Shown here: in pieces, positions 26,890 through 35,409 of the stretch
Layout of the letters: every line of letters begins with the position of its first letter
Numbering within the stretch: position 1 is the first letter of the stretch
Notes under the pieces: model-generated
Seen by the model: the letters and a program-made list of their open reading frames with translations, nothing else
The model's database searches: none
Told to the model about the DNA's origin: nothing
Origin: Planctomycetota bacterium
GTDB taxonomy: Bacteria > Planctomycetota > Phycisphaerae > Phycisphaerales > SM1A02
Direction: 5' to 3'
NCBI GenBank assembly: GCA_021414025.1
Contig: JAIOPG010000006.1
Location: 186,001 to 250,000 of the forward strand
Length of the DNA: 64,000 nt
Position numbers and translations under genes: made by a program

Positions 26890-27357
26890 CTAGAAGTTCA
26901 GCACAAAGTTCGGATCGCGGATGCTGATCTCGATGCGATCGATCGGCACGCCGCGGGTCTGCCAGTCGACGGGATAGAACGAGATGTTCATTCCGCCGGG
27001 CGGTTCGGACGCCGAAGCGAAGATCCAGACCGGCACGGCTTGATTCACGCAGTCGATCTTTCGTTCCAGCACGAGAAAGGGCGGCCCGCCGGCGCCGCCG
27101 GGCATGCCGTAGGAGCGGTGGAAGCCGCTGCCGCTCATTTCGTGGCACGCTCCCAGCGCCTTGCTGACGGTGGTGTTCATCGCGAGTTCGTGCCGCATCA
27201 GGACTTCGCCGCGCGCTTCGGCATTTTCAGCGATCAACTTGTCCTCCGGATGCACCACGGTTGGCGCGGGCGGCGGGGCGTTGGCGGGCTTGCAACCGCC
27301 GGCGAAGGCGGCCGCGCACAAGATCAATCCGCACCGTGAATTGGATTGATCAAGCAT
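26890..27357 (-). CDS. small lipoprotein of unknown function
   Basis: A 155-residue protein with a lipobox AGGC at residues 19-22 and a short Pro-rich linker. The folded part contains two Cys (in GACHEMSG and IDCVNQA) that could form a disulfide. No family recognised. Its ATG has TACAAT 6 nt upstream, and it diverges from the gene at 27416 with only 58 bp between starts. Confidence 0.7.
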   Translation of the reverse strand: MLDQSNSRCGLILCAAAFAGGCKPANAPPPAPTVVHPEDKLIAENAEARGEVLMRHELAMNTTVSKALGACHEMSGSGFHRSYGMPGGAGGPPFLVLERKIDCVNQAVPVWIFASASEPPGGMNISFYPVDWQTRGVPIDRIEISIRDPNFVLNF

Positions 27358-27363
27358 GGGCTC

Positions 27364-27369
27364 ATTGTA
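27364..27369 (-). promoter_or_regulatory. -10 element TACAAT for leaderless gene starting at 27357
   Basis: On the minus strand TACAAT, then 6 nt, then ATG. It faces a plus-strand TAGACT 33 bp away, so the two promoters share their upstream DNA. Confidence 0.55.
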
Positions 27370-27402
27370 GGTCGTCAGCGCATCGCAAATCGATCATGGC
27401 GA

Positions 27403-27408
27403 TAGACT
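27403..27408 (+). promoter_or_regulatory. -10 element TAGACT for leaderless gene starting at 27416
   Basis: TAGACT is followed by GCGCGGC (7 nt) and ATG. The same hexamer at the same kind of spacing precedes the gene at 36506. Confidence 0.5.
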
Positions 27409-27415
27409 GCGCGGC

Positions 27416-28642
27416 ATGAATCGGGTCTCCCGGATCATGGTCGCGATCGCGCTGCCGGCTGCGTGCTGGCTCGCCGGTTGCGCCGGCTCGCCTCCAACTC
27501 GCGCGTCGCAAGCCGACCGGGCGGCGCTGGCGGACTCCCAGGAAATGCAATCGGTGGTGATGATGATGGCGGACGACTGGATCATGGCGATGGGCGAGGC
27601 GATGTCCGTGGTCCAATCGAGTTCCCAGGCGGACCTGCGCACGCAGCTGCTGGCCGCGACCGCCCTTCGCAACAGCATCAGCTCGTCGCTGGACATCGCC
27701 GTGGGGGCAAATCCGCGGGTGGCCATGCTGGATCTTCTTGTGCTCTCGGCACTGCAGCAGTGGACACTGGCGAAAGAGTGGCCGGGATATGGCATTCCGA
27801 CCGAGGTGGTCAAGCAGGTCCAGCAGCGATTGTTCTCGACCCGAAGGGACATGGTGGAGAAGACGCAGAAGTACCTGTCTCCAATCCAGCTGCAGGAATT
27901 GCAGCGGCTGATCGACGCATGGATTGCGGCCAATCCACATCAGGAAGTGGTCGCGTTCGTGCGGCTCAGCAACTTCGTCGGGGATCGCAATCGCCTGCCG
28001 CAGGCGGATCGCGAACTCGCGGGCGGCCTGCTGCAGGAAGTGGCGCAGGTCACATCGGCATTGGACGACACCCGATTTCTTGGAGAACGAGCCCTCTGGT
28101 ACGCGTCGCGCTATCCCCTCGTGGTCGGGCTGCAGGCGGAATTCACGGCGTACCGGCTCGCCATCAACCTCACCAAGGAGTTGGATGCGCAGCGCGACGA
28201 GTTTTTCGACCGCGTCGCCCATGAGCGGACCGAGATCATCCGCGAATTCGACGAGCACCGCGACAGCGTGACGCAGGTGCTCGGTCAATCAAGGGACACC
28301 ATGAAGTCCGCCGAGACCCTGAGCAGCGAGATCTCGAAACTCGTTGCGGCCCTCGACCTGCTGGCGGCCCGATTCGACCACGGCAACAGCCTCGCGGGCC
28401 TGACGGCGCAGGATCTGAAGGATGTGATTCGTGAAACCGGCGTTTCGGCGGAAAAGCTGACCGCTCTGGTGAGCGCCGGCGACTCCATGCTCGAGGCGAA
28501 GAAGATCAGCAACGCGGAGATCGAAGCGAACCAATTCGGCGTGGCGATGGTGAACCGAATTCTGTGGGGCGGGGCCGGAATCGTGGTGCTCCTCATCGCC
28601 GGGCTGGCCCTGGTGCGGCTGATTCCGCAGCGCACGAGGTGA
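27416..28642 (+). CDS. lipoprotein/membrane protein with coiled coil and C-terminal helix
   Basis: A 408-residue protein of unknown function. It starts with a signal sequence and lipobox LAGC (residues 19-22), then a largely helical body. Residues about 250-330 look coiled-coil-like (FDRVAHERTEIIREFDEHRDS), and a membrane helix closes the protein (about 382-403). Anchors at both ends are unusual. It lies 2 bp before the CPBP gene, so the two are probably one transcript. Confidence 0.68.
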   Translation: MNRVSRIMVAIALPAACWLAGCAGSPPTRASQADRAALADSQEMQSVVMMMADDWIMAMGEAMSVVQSSSQADLRTQLLAATALRNSISSSLDIAVGANPRVAMLDLLVLSALQQWTLAKEWPGYGIPTEVVKQVQQRLFSTRRDMVEKTQKYLSPIQLQELQRLIDAWIAANPHQEVVAFVRLSNFVGDRNRLPQADRELAGGLLQEVAQVTSALDDTRFLGERALWYASRYPLVVGLQAEFTAYRLAINLTKELDAQRDEFFDRVAHERTEIIREFDEHRDSVTQVLGQSRDTMKSAETLSSEISKLVAALDLLAARFDHGNSLAGLTAQDLKDVIRETGVSAEKLTALVSAGDSMLEAKKISNAEIEANQFGVAMVNRILWGGAGIVVLLIAGLALVRLIPQRTR

Positions 28643-28644
28643 AA

Positions 28645-29364
28645 ATGCCCGAGTTCGATCCGAACTTCATCGCGCCGCTCGGGTGGTTCCATCTCATCTT
28701 CTTCGGCCTGCTCATTCCCTATTTCGCGTGGAAGGGGCAGCGGCAACTGCGCGCCAAGGACGCGGCCCCGATGGACCGGATGAAGCATTTCCGTTCGGCG
28801 GCATATTCGCTTGTGCTCTTCGGCGCGTTTTCCATCTTCACGGCGAACGAGCAGTGGATGGTTCTGTTCCCGCGCGAGCTGCCCTCGCTGTGGACCTGGG
28901 CGGCGGGTCTGGCGATGTACATCGCCATGGTGCTCGTCATGAGACCACGCTGGCGCCGCGCCGTGCAGAAGCGGGTGCGCATCGTGCATCTGTTCATGCC
29001 GGACAACGCAAAGCAGCGCGCCTGGTGGATCCTGGTGGCGGTGCTGGCGGGCGTCAGCGAGGAGATCACCTGGCGCGGCGTGCAAACCGGGCTGCTGACC
29101 AACCTGGTCGGGATGGAATGGGCGGCAATGGCAATCTGCGCCGCGATGTTCGGCCTGGCGCACCTCGTCCAGGGGTGGAAGTCGGTGGCGATCATCACTT
29201 GCTTCGCGCTGGGCTTCCACGGTTTGGTCTGGCTCGGCGGCTCGCTCTATGTGGCGATGCTCGCGCACCTGACCTACGACATCCACGCCGGGCTCGCCTA
29301 CGGACGGCTCGGTCGCGAACTGGGCTACAAGCTGGACGCGCCGGTCGCGCCGCCGCACGCCTAG
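28645..29364 (+). CDS. CPBP (CAAX-type) intramembrane metalloprotease
   Basis: A 239-residue protein with about six membrane helices. The CPBP motifs are EExxxR in VSEEITWRG (about residues 137-145), FGLAHLVQGW and the later HLTYDIHAGL histidine. Family members cleave prenylated proteins or peptides, or act in bacteriocin self-immunity; the substrate here is unknown. GAGGTG lies upstream of ATG 28645. It is coupled to the gene before it. Confidence 0.82.
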   Translation: MPEFDPNFIAPLGWFHLIFFGLLIPYFAWKGQRQLRAKDAAPMDRMKHFRSAAYSLVLFGAFSIFTANEQWMVLFPRELPSLWTWAAGLAMYIAMVLVMRPRWRRAVQKRVRIVHLFMPDNAKQRAWWILVAVLAGVSEEITWRGVQTGLLTNLVGMEWAAMAICAAMFGLAHLVQGWKSVAIITCFALGFHGLVWLGGSLYVAMLAHLTYDIHAGLAYGRLGRELGYKLDAPVAPPHA

Positions 29365-29376
29365 AAAGCGAATCCC

Positions 29377-30543
29377 ATGAACCCCGCCCATCTCAAGGTG
29401 GCCATCATCGGCGGCGGCATCGGCGGACTCGCCGCGGCGCTGGCACTGCGAAAAATTGGAGCCGCGGCAACCGTGTTCGAGCGCGCGCCAGCCATCCGCG
29501 AAATCGGCGCCGGCCTCGGCCTCTGGGCCAATGCGGTGCGGGTGCTCGATGGACTTGGCGTTGGTGGAGCGATCCGAGCCGTCGCCCAGCCCATGGCCAC
29601 CATCGGCATCCACGCCGCCGACGGCCGGCCGCTGAGCGTGACCGACATGACGGCCCTCACCCGCGAGCTTGGGACGCCGAGCTTTGTGATGCACCGCGCC
29701 GACCTGCAGCAGGCCCTGGTCGCCGCCTTGCCGGCCGAAACGCTGGTCGTCGGAGCGGAATGCGCCGGCATCGAGGAGCAGGGCGATGGAGTCATCGTGC
29801 GCTTCACCAACCACGAATCCGCGAAGGCCGATCTGGTGGTCGGCGCCGATGGATTCCATTCGACGATCCGCCGCCACCTCTGGGGCGAGAGCGATGAGCG
29901 CTATTCCGGCCAGACCTGCTACCGCGGAGTGGTGCGGATGCAGGTAAAGCAGCCGGGCCTGCTCGCCGAAGTCCAGGGCCGCGGCAGGCGGCTCGGGCAC
30001 TGCCCCTTCGCGCGGGATCGCATGTACTGGTTCGCCTGCCACAACGCGCCGCCCAACCAGCCCGAGGATCCGCGCGGGGCAAAGGCCAAGCTGCTGGAGA
30101 TGTTCCGCGGCTGGCCTTTCGACATGGCCGGCGCCATCGCCGCCACTCCGGATGACGCCATCATTCGCAACGATCTCTGCGACCGTTGGCCGCTGAAGGC
30201 GTGGAGCCGCGGACGTGTCACGCTGCTGGGGGACGCCGCGCATCCCATGCTGCCGAACCTGGGGCAGGGCGCCTGCACCGCCATCGAGGATGCCCTGGTT
30301 CTCGCTCGCTCCGTGAAGGAAGCGGCGAGCCTGGAGGAGGCTCTCGCGATCTACGAATCCGCGCGCCTGCCGCGCACGACCCGCATGGTTTCGCTTTCCT
30401 GGCGTTTCGGTCAAGTGGCGCGATGGTCGACTCCGATGGCGGTGGCGCTGCGCGAGGCCATGTTCCGGTTGACGCCCAAGGCCATGATGCGCAGGGAGCT
30501 CCTCTGGCAGCTCGGTTGGGGCAATGAATCCGACCATTGTTGA
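29377..30543 (+). CDS. FAD-dependent aromatic-type monooxygenase
   Basis: A 388-residue class A flavin monooxygenase. The Rossmann motif GGGIGGLAAALALRKIG (about residues 12-28), the DG motif LVVGADGFHSTIR (about 150-162) and the late GDAAHPMLPNLGQGA (about 285-299) are all present. The family includes salicylate, 3-hydroxybenzoate, UbiH and TetX-like enzymes. The substrate cannot be chosen from sequence. No transport or ring-cleavage genes accompany it. Confidence 0.87.
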   Translation: MNPAHLKVAIIGGGIGGLAAALALRKIGAAATVFERAPAIREIGAGLGLWANAVRVLDGLGVGGAIRAVAQPMATIGIHAADGRPLSVTDMTALTRELGTPSFVMHRADLQQALVAALPAETLVVGAECAGIEEQGDGVIVRFTNHESAKADLVVGADGFHSTIRRHLWGESDERYSGQTCYRGVVRMQVKQPGLLAEVQGRGRRLGHCPFARDRMYWFACHNAPPNQPEDPRGAKAKLLEMFRGWPFDMAGAIAATPDDAIIRNDLCDRWPLKAWSRGRVTLLGDAAHPMLPNLGQGACTAIEDALVLARSVKEAASLEEALAIYESARLPRTTRMVSLSWRFGQVARWSTPMAVALREAMFRLTPKAMMRRELLWQLGWGNESDHC

Positions 30544-30631
30544 ACGCGAGACGCGGCATCACCTCAGGGCTTCGCCGGTTGGCCTATAGTGCAACGACGA
30601 ATTGATCGAACACTCTTTTGGAGCCCGTCCC

Positions 30632-31129
30632 ATGACCAGCAAACGCACCACCGCCACCAAGACCAAGTCACGCGCCAAGAGCGCCTCCGGTGCCAGGAGC
30701 GCCGATGAGGCGTCTCGCACGGCGGAGGAGAACGCGAACCGCGCCGCGCGGGAGGAATTCCTGAAGGCCGTGAAATCCTTCGCCAGCACCACCACCAAGG
30801 AGTTCCGCGAGGATCTTGGCGTCCTGGTGGCCCGGGCACAGCGCACCGGATCCAAGCTCGCCGAATCCGCGAGCAAGACCTATCGCGCCGCGGATGGGCG
30901 GATCCTGGAATTCTCCGGCGAGGCCGCCCGCGACGGATTGAACGCCGTGCGACGCAAGGCGGGGGGATGGGCGACGACCGCAGGCGGATTTCTCGAGGGT
31001 CTTGCCAAGGCCATTGCGCCGGCGCCGAGTGAGCCGGTCGCCACGGTCAGGGTCAAACCTGCCGTGAAGAAGAGCGTCAAGAAGAAGGTCGCCAAGAGCG
31101 CCAGCCGGACCACGGCGAAGCGGCGCTGA
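30632..31129 (+). CDS. helical protein with basic Lys/Ala-rich (histone H1-like) tail
   Basis: A 165-residue protein. Its ends are basic (TSKRTTATKTKSRAKSASG at the start; VKKSVKKKVAKSASRTTAKRR-type Lys/Ala repeats at the end) and its centre (about 30-115) is an amphipathic helix region EEFLKAVKSFASTTTKEFREDL. The tails resemble DNA-binding histone H1-like proteins, the centre resembles phasins or apolipoprotein-like helices. Role unknown; nucleoid or granule association is a guess. GGAG precedes ATG 30632. Confidence 0.7.
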   Translation: MTSKRTTATKTKSRAKSASGARSADEASRTAEENANRAAREEFLKAVKSFASTTTKEFREDLGVLVARAQRTGSKLAESASKTYRAADGRILEFSGEAARDGLNAVRRKAGGWATTAGGFLEGLAKAIAPAPSEPVATVRVKPAVKKSVKKKVAKSASRTTAKRR

Positions 31130-31161
31130 CTTCGAATTGGAATCGTCGGTCGTCGCGGGGT

Positions 31162-32850
31162 CTATCCGCCGCGGTTCTTCCGGTTCGAAACGATCATCAA
31201 CACGACCAGCACGGAAGCCGCCAAAAAACCCGCGAAACCGATGAGCGACAGTCCGGTCGAGGTCTGGTCGCGGTTGGCCAGGATCAGGATCGACGATCCG
31301 ACGAACATGGCCGCGATGATCAGGGCGAAGGAGATGTTTCGGCTCGCGTGCTCGATGGTGCTGGTGAGCCGGCCCAGGCCCTTGTGCTCCAGGTTGATCG
31401 CCAGCTTGTTGCGGCGTAGCTGGGTGATCACATCGTGCAGCTCCCCGGGCAGCTCCTCGGCGAGCTCGGCGTACTGAAGCAGGCTGCGCCGGAGCCGCCC
31501 CAGGATCGCCGAAGGGGTGTATCGCTTGTTGACCAGCCGCTCCAAGTAGGGTCGCACGAAGCTGGACATCTCGAAGGAGGGATCCAGGTCGCGGCCGACC
31601 GACTCGATCGTGGACAGCGCCTTGATGAGCAGCATGATGTCCGCCGGGCACTGAATCTTGTGCGCCCGCAGCGTGGCGAAAAAATTCTGCAGGACCTTTC
31701 CCAGGTTCAGCCGGTCCAGTGGCGTGCCCTGGAACTCGGCGAGGATGCCCTGGACGTCCGCGCGAAGCTCGCGGTCCTCGAGCTTTTCCCCGTCCACATC
31801 CCCCAGGGCCCCGGCCACCGCGAGCACGCGATCGACATCGCCCGCGACGACGCCGGTGACCAATTCGGCCAGCTGCCGCGAAGTTCGCGCGTCGACCTGG
31901 CCCGTCATGCCGCAGTCGATGAAGGCGATGCGCCCGCCCGGCAGCGCGATCAGATTCCCCGGATGCGGGTCGGCATGGAAGAATCCGTGATCCAGGCACT
32001 GAAGAAAGACCGCCCGGGCACCGTTCTCCACCAGCTTGCGGCGGTCCGCGGCGCCGATCTGGCCATCCTTCAGTCCTGCAAGCACGATGCCGTGCACCTC
32101 CTCAAGGGCCAGCACGTTTGTCGTGGTCGCCTCCCAGTAGACCTTGGGAAAAACGATGTCGGCGTCGTCGATGAAGAAATTCCCGAGCCGCTCCGTCGAG
32201 CGCGCCTCATCGGTGAGGTCCACTTCGTGCTTGAGCTCCTTGGCGAACTCGTTCACCACCTTGGTCGGGCTGTAGCCCAGGTTGGAGAAGTGCTTCTCCA
32301 CGAGCTCGGCCAGCGTGCGCAGGATCTCCATGTCGATGGCGGTCAGTTCGCGGATGCCGGGGCGCAGCACCTTGAGCACGATCTGCGTGCCATCGTGCAG
32401 CCGGGCGCGATGCACCTGGGCGATCGAGCCGGCCGCCAGCGGCTTCTTGGTGATCGACCGAAAGAGGTGCTTGAGCTGACCGGGAAACTCGGCCTCAAGG
32501 CTCGCGTGGATGACCTCGTAGTCCACTCCCGGCACATCGTTCTGGAGCTTCTTGAACTCGTCGGCCAAGTCCTGCGGGATCAAATCCGGGCGGGTGCTGA
32601 GCACCTGACCCATCTTGACGTAGGTCGGTCCCAGTTCCTCCAGCACCTTTCGGATTCGCGCGAGATGCGGCACCTGCTCATGTCCCTTGACGGACTTGCC
32701 TCCGAGAAAACTTCGTCCGCGATCGATCAACGTGTCGAGTCCGAGCTGCTGGGCGAGATCCCCGAAGCCGTTGCGGGCGAGCACCTCCAGCACCTGCACA
32801 TAGCGCTGGACATGCTGGATCCGCCGTGCGATGGGCGCGAAGGTGGTCAT
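31162..32850 (-). CDS. ubiB: UbiB/ABC1/ADCK family atypical kinase
   Basis: A 562-residue membrane-attached atypical kinase/ATPase linked to quinone biosynthesis. Signatures are the KxGQ motif in YVKMGQVLSTRPDLIP, the Ala-rich loop PLAAGSIAQVHRA, the catalytic HADPHPGN and the DCG metal motif FIDCGMTGQ. Two C-terminal helices (about residues 505-555) anchor it. It lies 19 bp upstream of no partner: the next gene on the strand is the dienelactone hydrolase, which precedes it and may be cotranscribed. No other quinone genes are near. Confidence 0.92.
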   Translation of the reverse strand: MTTFAPIARRIQHVQRYVQVLEVLARNGFGDLAQQLGLDTLIDRGRSFLGGKSVKGHEQVPHLARIRKVLEELGPTYVKMGQVLSTRPDLIPQDLADEFKKLQNDVPGVDYEVIHASLEAEFPGQLKHLFRSITKKPLAAGSIAQVHRARLHDGTQIVLKVLRPGIRELTAIDMEILRTLAELVEKHFSNLGYSPTKVVNEFAKELKHEVDLTDEARSTERLGNFFIDDADIVFPKVYWEATTTNVLALEEVHGIVLAGLKDGQIGAADRRKLVENGARAVFLQCLDHGFFHADPHPGNLIALPGGRIAFIDCGMTGQVDARTSRQLAELVTGVVAGDVDRVLAVAGALGDVDGEKLEDRELRADVQGILAEFQGTPLDRLNLGKVLQNFFATLRAHKIQCPADIMLLIKALSTIESVGRDLDPSFEMSSFVRPYLERLVNKRYTPSAILGRLRRSLLQYAELAEELPGELHDVITQLRRNKLAINLEHKGLGRLTSTIEHASRNISFALIIAAMFVGSSILILANRDQTSTGLSLIGFAGFLAASVLVVLMIVSNRKNRGG

Positions 32851-32869
32851 GGGTGAAGCGACATGGGAT

Positions 32870-33838
32870 TCAACGGATGTCCTTCAGTATTTTCTTCAGG
32901 CGATCCCACGCCTCATGCCGGGCCTTCTTGTTGGCTTTGTACGCAGCCAATTCCTTCTGGTACTCGGCCGGCTTGTCGACGCCGTCCTTGTCGTTCTTGC
33001 CGGTGGGCTCCATGGGCTCCGGTCCGTCTCCGGCGCGCATGAAGCCATGGCCCGCGCCCGCATAGGTGACCGGCTCGTATTTCTTGTTGAGCTCCTTCAT
33101 CGCCTCGGTCGTCGCGGGAATCGTGGCGTTGATGCGCGCGTCGTTCTCGGCGTAGAAGCCGTAGACCGGCACGGCGATGCGCTTGAGCGCGTCCTTGTCG
33201 ACGGACTGGCCGGACATCGGTGCCGTGCCGTAGAAGACGAACGCCGCCTTCAAGTCGGCCCGATTGGTCGCAAAGCGGAAGGTCTGAGTGCCGCCCCAGC
33301 AGAATCCGCCCACCGCGAGCCGGCCGTTGGCAGCGGGCAACTTCGCCGCATAGTCGGCGACCGCGTTCAGGTCGGCGGTGATCTGGTCGGGCGGCAGGTC
33401 CCGGATCGCCAGGCCCACCGCGTTGCTGCCGGTGGCGGCGATTTCGGCCGTGCCGCCTCCGCCGGGACCCATGCCGGAGAGCAGATCAGGCGCAATCGCG
33501 ATGTAGCCCGCCTCGGCCACTTCGTCGGTGAGCGCCTGCACCCAGTCGCTCATGCCGAAGATCTCGTGGATGACCACCATCGAAGTCGCCTTGTCCTTCA
33601 CCTCGGGATAGACCACGAAGCAATTGACCTCGCGGCTGCCGCTCTTGACCTTCACCCACTCCTGGTGGCGCGGCGACTTGGTCAGCTGCTCCTGGGCCCA
33701 GTTGCGAGCCGGCGCGTCGTCCACCTGATGGTGCTGCATTTTCTTGTCCTGCGCCGATGCGCTGCCGTGCGCCGCGAGGAGGGCGATGACCGCGAGGGCA
33801 CCGGCGAACGAGTGGCGCGCAACCAGGGATGTGTTCAT
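32870..33838 (-). CDS. secreted dienelactone hydrolase family protein
   Basis: A 322-residue alpha/beta hydrolase with a Sec signal peptide (residues 1-30, ending ASAQ). The nucleophile Cys is in GGFCWGG (near residue 178), with the acid in AENDARIN and the His in GAGHGFMRA, the Cys-Asp-His triad of the DLH family. Most DLH proteins are cytosolic, so export is notable. The C-terminal 50 residues are charged. AAGGAG precedes ATG 33838. It is divergent from pap and lies 19 bp before ubiB. Confidence 0.87.
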   Translation of the reverse strand: MNTSLVARHSFAGALAVIALLAAHGSASAQDKKMQHHQVDDAPARNWAQEQLTKSPRHQEWVKVKSGSREVNCFVVYPEVKDKATSMVVIHEIFGMSDWVQALTDEVAEAGYIAIAPDLLSGMGPGGGGTAEIAATGSNAVGLAIRDLPPDQITADLNAVADYAAKLPAANGRLAVGGFCWGGTQTFRFATNRADLKAAFVFYGTAPMSGQSVDKDALKRIAVPVYGFYAENDARINATIPATTEAMKELNKKYEPVTYAGAGHGFMRAGDGPEPMEPTGKNDKDGVDKPAEYQKELAAYKANKKARHEAWDRLKKILKDIR

Positions 33839-33901
33839 CAGATTCTCCTTGTGCGTTCGAGTGTTTCGAACGTGAATGATGCTCAGTCTATCCCATTCCG
33901 A

Positions 33902-33907
33902 TACGAT
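33902..33907 (+). promoter_or_regulatory. possible -10 TACGAT upstream of pap
   Basis: TACGAT ends 9 nt before the ATG, so the leader would be one to three bases. The spacing is a little longer than in the other cases. Confidence 0.35.
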
Positions 33908-33916
33908 GACCGAGCC

Positions 33917-35392
33917 ATGTTCGAATCCGCCGAGCTCGGGCACAGCATTACGGACCGCGCCTATGACCGGGCCGTGCCCAAGCTGCGCGAAGCCTTGCTC
34001 AAGGCACAGTACGAGTTGCTGGCGGACCGGACATTCCCGGTGGTCATCATCATCGGCGGCGTGGACGGCGCCGGCAAGGGCGAGACCGTCAACATCCTCA
34101 ACGAGTGGATGGACCCGCGGTTCATCCTCACCAACGCCTTCGGCGAGATGTCGGACGAGGAGCGTGAGCGGCCGCGGATGTGGCGCTACTGGCGGGCGCT
34201 GCCGCCCAAGGGGCGCATCGGCATCCTGTTCGGAGGTTGGCATACGGACCCGATCGTCAATCGCGTCGTCGGTGCCACCAATGACAACCAGCTGGAGCTG
34301 GCCATGGAAGAGATCGTGCGCTTCGAGCGCATGCTGGCCGACGAGGGCGCACTGATCCTCAAGTTCTGGTTCCACCTCTCCAAGAAGGCCCAGAAGAAGC
34401 GGCTGAAGTCACTCGAATCCGACCCCAAGACGCGCTGGCGGGTGACCGACACCGACTGGCAGCGCTACAAGCTCTACGACCGCTTCCGCCAGGTTTCGGA
34501 GGAAGCGCTGCGCGAGACCAGCACGGGCTACGCGCCGTGGAATGTGGTCGAGGGCAGCGATCCGAACTACCGATACGTCACCGTGGGCCGCACCGTGCTC
34601 GATGCGCTCAAGAAGCGGCTCGCCGGCAAGCGGCCCCCGGTCAGCAAAGCCGCGGCGCTGACCGAGCCCGCGATCGACGGGCGCACGGTGCTTTCCAGCC
34701 TGGACTACGAAGCGAAAATCTCGCACAAGTCCTACGCCAAGAAGCTCGAGAAGTACCAGGGCGAGCTCAACATGCTCTGCCGCCACAAGAAGTTCCGGGA
34801 GAAGTCGATGATCATCGTCTTTGAGGGGGCCGACGCCGCAGGCAAGGGCGGGGCGGTCCGGCGCGTCACCGGTGCGCTGGACGCCCGCCACTACCAGGTG
34901 ATCCCCGTTGCGGCGCCGACCGAGGAGGAGCGCGCCCAGCCCTACCTCTGGCGCTTCTGGCGGAACATGCCGCGACGCGGGCGCGTGACCATCTTCGACC
35001 GCTCCTGGTATGGCCGAGTGCTGGTGGAGCGCGTGGAGAAGCTCTGCTCCGAGGAGGACTGGATGCGCGCCTATCACGAGATCAACGACTTTGAGGAGCA
35101 GCTCGTCGAGGCCGGCGGCGTGGTGACCAAGTTCTGGCTGACCATCACCAAGGAGGAGCAGCTGCGCCGCTTCCATGCGCGCGAGAAGACCGCGTTCAAG
35201 TCCTTCAAGATCACCGCCGAGGATTGGCGCAACCGCAAGAAGTGGGGCGCCTACGAGCAGGCGGTCTGCGACATGATCGAGCGCACCAGCAACGACCTGG
35301 CCCCGTGGATCCTGGTGCCGGCCAACGACAAGTACAGCGCGAGGATCTCGATCCTCAAGACCTTGTGCGAACGCCTCGAAGCCGCGCTGTGA
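33917..35392 (+). CDS. pap: two-domain polyphosphate kinase 2 (polyphosphate:AMP phosphotransferase)
   Basis: A 491-residue protein made of two fused PPK2 domains. Each domain has a Walker A: GGVDGAGKG (residues 47-55) and EGADAAGKGG (about 304-313). The C-terminal domain also keeps the Walker B and lid motif FDRSWYGRVLVERV, while the N-terminal domain has FGGWHTDPIVNRVV in its place. This is the class II arrangement that phosphorylates AMP to ADP with polyphosphate; the second domain is the active one in characterised members. Divergent from the DLH gene. Confidence 0.9.
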   Translation: MFESAELGHSITDRAYDRAVPKLREALLKAQYELLADRTFPVVIIIGGVDGAGKGETVNILNEWMDPRFILTNAFGEMSDEERERPRMWRYWRALPPKGRIGILFGGWHTDPIVNRVVGATNDNQLELAMEEIVRFERMLADEGALILKFWFHLSKKAQKKRLKSLESDPKTRWRVTDTDWQRYKLYDRFRQVSEEALRETSTGYAPWNVVEGSDPNYRYVTVGRTVLDALKKRLAGKRPPVSKAAALTEPAIDGRTVLSSLDYEAKISHKSYAKKLEKYQGELNMLCRHKKFREKSMIIVFEGADAAGKGGAVRRVTGALDARHYQVIPVAAPTEEERAQPYLWRFWRNMPRRGRVTIFDRSWYGRVLVERVEKLCSEEDWMRAYHEINDFEEQLVEAGGVVTKFWLTITKEEQLRRFHAREKTAFKSFKITAEDWRNRKKWGAYEQAVCDMIERTSNDLAPWILVPANDKYSARISILKTLCERLEAAL

Positions 35393-35397
35393 TTCGA

Positions 35398-35403
35398 TAG
35401 GAT
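35398..35403 (+). promoter_or_regulatory. -10 element TAGGAT for leaderless gene at 35410
   Basis: TAGGAT ends 6 nt before ATG 35410 and lies in the 17-bp gap after pap. Confidence 0.5.
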
Positions 35404-35409
35404 TGTCTG

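Noticed and set aside
28285-30537. Minus-strand open frame of 750 codons.
   Set aside because: It spans three well-supported plus-strand genes and its translation is Arg/His-rich nonsense typical of shadows in GC-rich DNA.
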